DNA of 25,909 nt. Origin: CANJXF01 sp043775015. GTDB taxonomy: Bacteria; Verrucomicrobiota; Verrucomicrobiia; Limisphaerales; CANJXF01. The DNA lies in contig JAYVSV010000173.1 of assembly GCA_043775015.1 (NCBI GenBank), positions 1-25,909 of the forward strand, in the 5' to 3' direction. The translations under genes were made by a program, and so were the position numbers. Numbering within the stretch: the stretch's first letter is position 1; each line of letters opens with the position of its first letter. This document shows positions 22,426 to 25,909 of the stretch, in pieces. A model generated the notes under the pieces. It was not told the origin of the DNA and ran no database searches. It saw only the letters and a program-made list of their open reading frames with translations.

Positions 22426-24198
22426 TTAAACCTTATTTTCAAACAGGCTCGGAGCGATGTCTTTGGCCAGCGCTTGAGCGCGATTTAAAATTTCCACGCC
22501 TGATTCACAATTCAAGGCGAAATCCGCCAGTTTTTTTGCCTCCTCCATTTTGAGGCGGCGAATCAAAAACTTAATCGATGGCACAAGCGGCGGGGTGACG
22601 CTCAATTCGTCCACGCCCAAGCCAAGCAATAGTGGCGCGAGAACCGCGTCGCCCGCCATCTCGCCGCAGACGCCGACCCAAATGCCGTTTCGATGCGCGG
22701 CATCAACGGTCATTTTGATGAGATGCAAAATAGACGGGTGGGTTGGTTCGTAAAGATGAGCGATGCGTTCGTTCAAGCGATCGACCGCGAGCGTGTATTG
22801 GATGAGATCGTTGGTGCCGATGCTGAAAAATTTTACGCGCTTGGCCAATGCGTTGGAGGCCAGCGCAGCGGAGGGAATTTCAACCATGACGCCGATTTCG
22901 AGTTCGTTGCAGAATGGAATATTTTCGGCGCGCAATTCCGCTTTGTATTGTTCCAAGAGCGCATTGGCCTGCTCAAGTTCCTGCAGACAGGAAACCATCG
23001 GATACATCAATTTGATATTTCCCTCGACGCTGGCGCGCAAAATGGCGCGAAGCTGATCGCGAAAAATCTCCTTCTCTTCCAGACACAACCGGATCGCGCG
23101 CCAGCCAAGAAAAGGATTCATCTCTTGCGGCCCTTGCAGGTTCGACAGAAATTTATCCCCGCCCAGATCGAGCGTGCGAATAATGACCGGTTGCGGTTTG
23201 AGCGCGGCTGCGATTTTTCGATAAGCAACGTATTGTTCCTCCTCGCTTGGCAGCACGGTGCGGTTGACGAACAAATATTCGGTGCGAAATAAACCCACGC
23301 CTTCTGCGCCACAAGCCATCACCGCATCAGCGTCATCGGCACCTTCAATATTCGCGGAAAGACCCACTCTCGTTCCATCCAGCGTGACGGCGGGTTGTCT
23401 TTGCACGTCGCGAAGTTTTTCGCGGAGATCGACGTGCTGGCGAACCAACTGCCCGTATTCAAAAAGCGTTTGGTCCGTGGGATTAACGATGATCTTTCCG
23501 TTGAAACCATCCAGCAAAGCGTATTCGCCGGTTTTGAGTTCCTCGCTGGTGCGTTGCAGGCCGACCACTGCCGGGATCTCCATCTTCTGCGCCATGATCG
23601 CAGTATGCGACGTCTTGCTCCCGACATCCGTGGCGAAGCCGAGCACCATTTTTTTGTCGAGCAGAGCGGTCTCCGAAGGGGTGAGATCCTCGCTGATAAT
23701 GATACAAGGCTCGCTGAGTTTCTGGAGATCAACTGCTGGAACGCGACCGATTAGATTATTTAGCATGCGCGAAGTAAAATCGCGTATGTCGGCCGCCCGC
23801 ACCCGAAGAAAATCATCGTCAGCGGCACCGAGCGCCTTCGCATACCGTTCGGCTATCTGGTGGAACGCAAATTCGACATTGACCTTATCTTTGTGGATCA
23901 GACGAATGACTTCATCAAGGAATGTCAAATCTTCGAGCATTAGTAAATGGGCCTCGAAGATTTTGGCGTCATCCGCGCCAAGGCCTTCGTTGACTTTGCG
24001 TTGAACTTCAAGGAGTTCCTTGCGAGTTTCGATGATCGCCTGCTCAAGCCGTTTGGTCTGAAGGGGTATCTGCTCTTCAGAAACTTCAAAATGCGGAATG
24101 GACGATTCTGTCTTTCCAAGCACGAGGATTTTCCCGCGACACACTCCAGCGGAAACGGGTATCCCTTTGTAGATTCTTTCTCCAGCATGCTCTGGCAT
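22426..24198 (-). CDS. ptsI: Phosphoenolpyruvate--protein phosphotransferase (PTS enzyme I)
   Basis: 590 residues, close to the usual 570-580. Enzyme I takes phosphate from PEP and passes it to HPr. The phospho-histidine is H198 in GSKTSHTAIMAQ. The PEP-binding barrel has AEGVGLFRTEYLF, MNPFLGWRAIRL and FFSIGTNDLIQYTLAVDR, and catalytic C511 lies in VGVCGEMAGD. No HPr or EII gene is in this window, so it may serve a regulatory PTS or one encoded elsewhere. It is the first gene of a leftward group with the nucleotidyltransferase and NusG-like genes, and diverges from a PfkB kinase gene. Confidence 0.95.
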   Translation of the reverse strand: MPEHAGERIYKGIPVSAGVCRGKILVLGKTESSIPHFEVSEEQIPLQTKRLEQAIIETRKELLEVQRKVNEGLGADDAKIFEAHLLMLEDLTFLDEVIRLIHKDKVNVEFAFHQIAERYAKALGAADDDFLRVRAADIRDFTSRMLNNLIGRVPAVDLQKLSEPCIIISEDLTPSETALLDKKMVLGFATDVGSKTSHTAIMAQKMEIPAVVGLQRTSEELKTGEYALLDGFNGKIIVNPTDQTLFEYGQLVRQHVDLREKLRDVQRQPAVTLDGTRVGLSANIEGADDADAVMACGAEGVGLFRTEYLFVNRTVLPSEEEQYVAYRKIAAALKPQPVIIRTLDLGGDKFLSNLQGPQEMNPFLGWRAIRLCLEEKEIFRDQLRAILRASVEGNIKLMYPMVSCLQELEQANALLEQYKAELRAENIPFCNELEIGVMVEIPSAALASNALAKRVKFFSIGTNDLIQYTLAVDRLNERIAHLYEPTHPSILHLIKMTVDAAHRNGIWVGVCGEMAGDAVLAPLLLGLGVDELSVTPPLVPSIKFLIRRLKMEEAKKLADFALNCESGVEILNRAQALAKDIAPSLFENKV

Positions 24199-24456
24199 GG
24201 GGAATTGTTAATCGTGTTTCAGAATAATGGAAAGTTATTCTTGAGTTTAACGTTTTGTAAATTGACGCGGGCCGATTTTGTCCCGGTTAAATAAGAGAAA
24301 CCTCGAAAACAAATACCTCATGCCTGGCCTGTTCCCATTACAAGAAAATTGCCCACCCTTGATTTTCAATTTTGCTTCGTTAAACTCGCGATTGTTCGCC
24401 AACGCTGCTCGGTCGGAATGGGCTTTGTCGCACTTTACGACGTTGAATCAAAAATC
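24199..24456. promoter_or_regulatory. Divergent promoter region between ptsI and the PfkB kinase gene
   Basis: 258 bp, AT-richer than the genes. A rightward TTGACG (24262-24267) with TTAAAT (24287-24292) is a weak promoter candidate because the spacer is 19 bp. No terminator or riboswitch is recognised. Confidence 0.35.
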
Positions 24457-25500
24457 ATGAAAAAAAAGAATTCCCGCTCGGGCCTGCTTGCTGGCGGCAA
24501 TTGGATTATTGACCAGGTCAAATTGATCGACGTTTACCCTCAGCGCGAACAGCTCGCCAATATTCGCAGTCAATCTCAAGGCACCGGCGGTTCTCCCTAC
24601 AATGTGCTGGTCGATCTCGCCAGGCTCGGCGCGGACTTTCCGCTGCTGGGGGCCGGCTTCGTCGGCAAAGATGATTTGGGCCGTCACATTTTGCACGATT
24701 GTTCGGAAAACAAAATCGACACCCGGCATCTCCGGGCCAATCCCAGCGCGCCGACGTCTTACACCGATGTCATGACGGAAAAAGAGAACGGTCGCCGGAC
24801 ATTCTTCCATCATCGCGGCGCGAACGCGCTTTGGGAAGGCGAGGACTTGAATTTCAAACGGATCAAGGCGCAAATATTCCACCTGGGCTACTTGCTGTTG
24901 TTGGATTCACTGGACCAACCCGATGCAAAGTTTGGGACCAAAGCGGCGCGATTGCTCGCCGAAGCTCAAGCAGCCGGAATGAAAACCAGTGTCGATGTGG
25001 TCAGCGAAGACAGCGACCGTTTTGCGAAAATCGTGAACCCGGCCTTGAAGCATGTCGATTACTGCATCCTCAACGAAATTGAAGCGGGCAAGACGACTGG
25101 TTTCAAAATCCGCCGTGCGGACGGTGAACTCGATACCGTTGCCTTGCGTCACGCGGCGGGCGCGTTGCTCCAACAAGGCGTTCGCGAACTGGTGGTGATT
25201 CATTTTCCTGAAGGCGGTTTCGCGCGAACCCGTCGCGGCGACGACATCTGGCAATCTTCTTTGAATCTGCCCGCGAAATTTATCCAAGGCACTGCGGGCG
25301 CAGGCGACGCGTTTTGCGCCGGAGTTTTGCTCGGCTTGCACGAAGGGTGGGAACTTTCGCGTTGCTTGCTGACCGGCGTCTGTGTCGCGGCGGCTTCGCT
25401 TTCTGATCCGACTTGCACCGGCGGCGTGAAAACACTTTCCGCCTCCATGTCGCTCGCGAAAAAGTTCGGCGTGCGGAAAGCTCTTGAGCGGCACAGTTAA
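24457..25500 (+). CDS. PfkB-family carbohydrate kinase
   Basis: 347 residues from ATG at 24457, chosen because MKKKNSRSGLLAGGNWIIDQV leads straight into the first PfkB strand; an in-frame upstream extension to 24349 has no family similarity. QGTGGSPYNVLVDLARLGAD and LLGAGFVGKDDLGRHILHDC are the N-terminal PfkB signature. KFIQGTAGAGDAFCAGVLLG is the C-terminal signature with the catalytic base D284 in GAGD. It transfers phosphate from ATP to a sugar or nucleoside; the substrate is not evident. Divergent from ptsI, which suggests joint involvement in carbohydrate use. Confidence 0.88.
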   Translation: MKKKNSRSGLLAGGNWIIDQVKLIDVYPQREQLANIRSQSQGTGGSPYNVLVDLARLGADFPLLGAGFVGKDDLGRHILHDCSENKIDTRHLRANPSAPTSYTDVMTEKENGRRTFFHHRGANALWEGEDLNFKRIKAQIFHLGYLLLLDSLDQPDAKFGTKAARLLAEAQAAGMKTSVDVVSEDSDRFAKIVNPALKHVDYCILNEIEAGKTTGFKIRRADGELDTVALRHAAGALLQQGVRELVVIHFPEGGFARTRRGDDIWQSSLNLPAKFIQGTAGAGDAFCAGVLLGLHEGWELSRCLLTGVCVAAASLSDPTCTGGVKTLSASMSLAKKFGVRKALERHS

Positions 25501-25522
25501 ATGTTTAGATGGTCCCACGCAT

Positions 25523-25807
25523 ATGGATCATTCGTCATTTGTAAATGGAATAATTGTTTCGGTTTATCTGATAGTCCTCGTCGTTCTCCTCGTCACATTT
25601 CTTATTTGGCAGAAAGTTCCTCGTCGCGAAATCTTTGAAACGGTCGAGATTTCTGTAGGGATTTTCGTTTTTTCATCAATCATTAGTTATCAAATCGCTG
25701 ACAGAGTGATTCTGAACGGCGGTGATTCTTTGTTTGTATATCTTCCTCCCGTGATTCCGGTCGCCATTTTTGTAGCTTGGTCATCACGAAGAGCAAAGAA
25801 GAGATGA
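25523..25807 (+). CDS. Small two-TM membrane protein of unknown function
   Basis: 94 residues from ATG at 25523 (MDHSSFVNGIIVSVYLIVLV); a longer frame from 25484 overlaps the kinase end and is less likely. Two or three hydrophobic segments are seen: IIVSVYLIVLVVLLVTFLIW, VGIFVFSSIISYQIA and YLPPVIPVAIFVAW, with a positively charged end SSRRAKKR. I do not recognise a family. It follows the kinase gene by 22 bp and may be co-transcribed. Confidence 0.55.
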   Translation: MDHSSFVNGIIVSVYLIVLVVLLVTFLIWQKVPRREIFETVEISVGIFVFSSIISYQIADRVILNGGDSLFVYLPPVIPVAIFVAWSSRRAKKR

Positions 25808-25843
25808 CTAAACCGAATCCATGCAGTTGGGATTTCTTTTAAC

Positions 25844-25870
25844 CACGGATGGACACGGATAAACACGGAT
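25844..25870. repeat. Three 10-bp-spaced CACGGAT repeats
   Basis: CACGGAT occurs at 25844, 25854 and 25864, in ACCACGGATGGACACGGAT and the following AAACACGGAT. This 10-bp-period intergenic repeat is one I associate with Verrucomicrobiota and Planctomycetota genomes. The remaining bases to the window end show no gene. Confidence 0.75.
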
Positions 25871-25909
25871 CAGCAGGCAGTAACGGTTTCAAGATGTCTC
25901 CCACCAAAC

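Overview
The window reads as a GC-rich bacterial chromosome segment, most likely from Verrucomicrobiota (Pedosphaera/Limisphaera-like). This rests on pattern recognition: the small secreted protein with a YSIDWFTIDGGGG...GGVYSVSGTIGQPD core, extracellular proteins ending in an aromatic-Arg-Leu motif (FYRL), abundant REP-type hairpins with a REP-associated tyrosine transposase, and 10-bp CACGGAT repeats at the right edge. No rRNA or CRISPR array was seen.

Layout. (1) 1-183: the start of a GIY-YIG protein and an initiator tRNA-Met, both leftward. (2) 264-2575: threonyl-tRNA synthetase (thrS) behind a leader that looks like a ribosome-mediated attenuator: an 11-codon reading frame with four consecutive Thr codons, a hairpin, then a terminator. 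(3) 2576-14237: an array in which thrS is followed by six partial copies of its own 3' end, separated by unrelated genes: a REP-flanked RAYT transposase; a divergent Rieske/flavodoxin oxidoreductase and LysR regulator; two paralogous secreted beta-helix/HYR proteins; a secreted alpha/beta hydrolase; a cupin; and a decayed C-terminal module. Four fragments run to the thrS stop codon, a fifth (degraded) ends at a matching stop, and the sixth stops short. Most begin at different points and abut the 3' end of the preceding gene. Their differences from the intact gene are almost all synonymous, and at several positions the copies agree with each other against the resident thrS. This looks like a cassette array built on thrS 3' ends and is the main candidate for an undescribed system.

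(4) 14238-19081: a graveyard of mobile DNA: a 24-bp REP inverted pair, a small secreted protein, a decayed Y1 transposase, an FG-GAP/endosialidase-chaperone gene cut by an rve-type insertion sequence (16432-17818), and an abutting IS4-family transposase. (5) 19305-20932: a two-gene unit encoding a small pore-like membrane protein and a membrane-anchored TraB/TIKI-like protein. (6) 21036-24198, leftward: PTS enzyme I, a sugar-1-phosphate nucleotidyltransferase and a NusG/RfaH-like antiterminator. (7) 24457-25807, rightward: a PfkB-family sugar kinase and a small membrane protein.

All calls come from reading the sequence by eye; family assignments rest on motifs and not on database searches.
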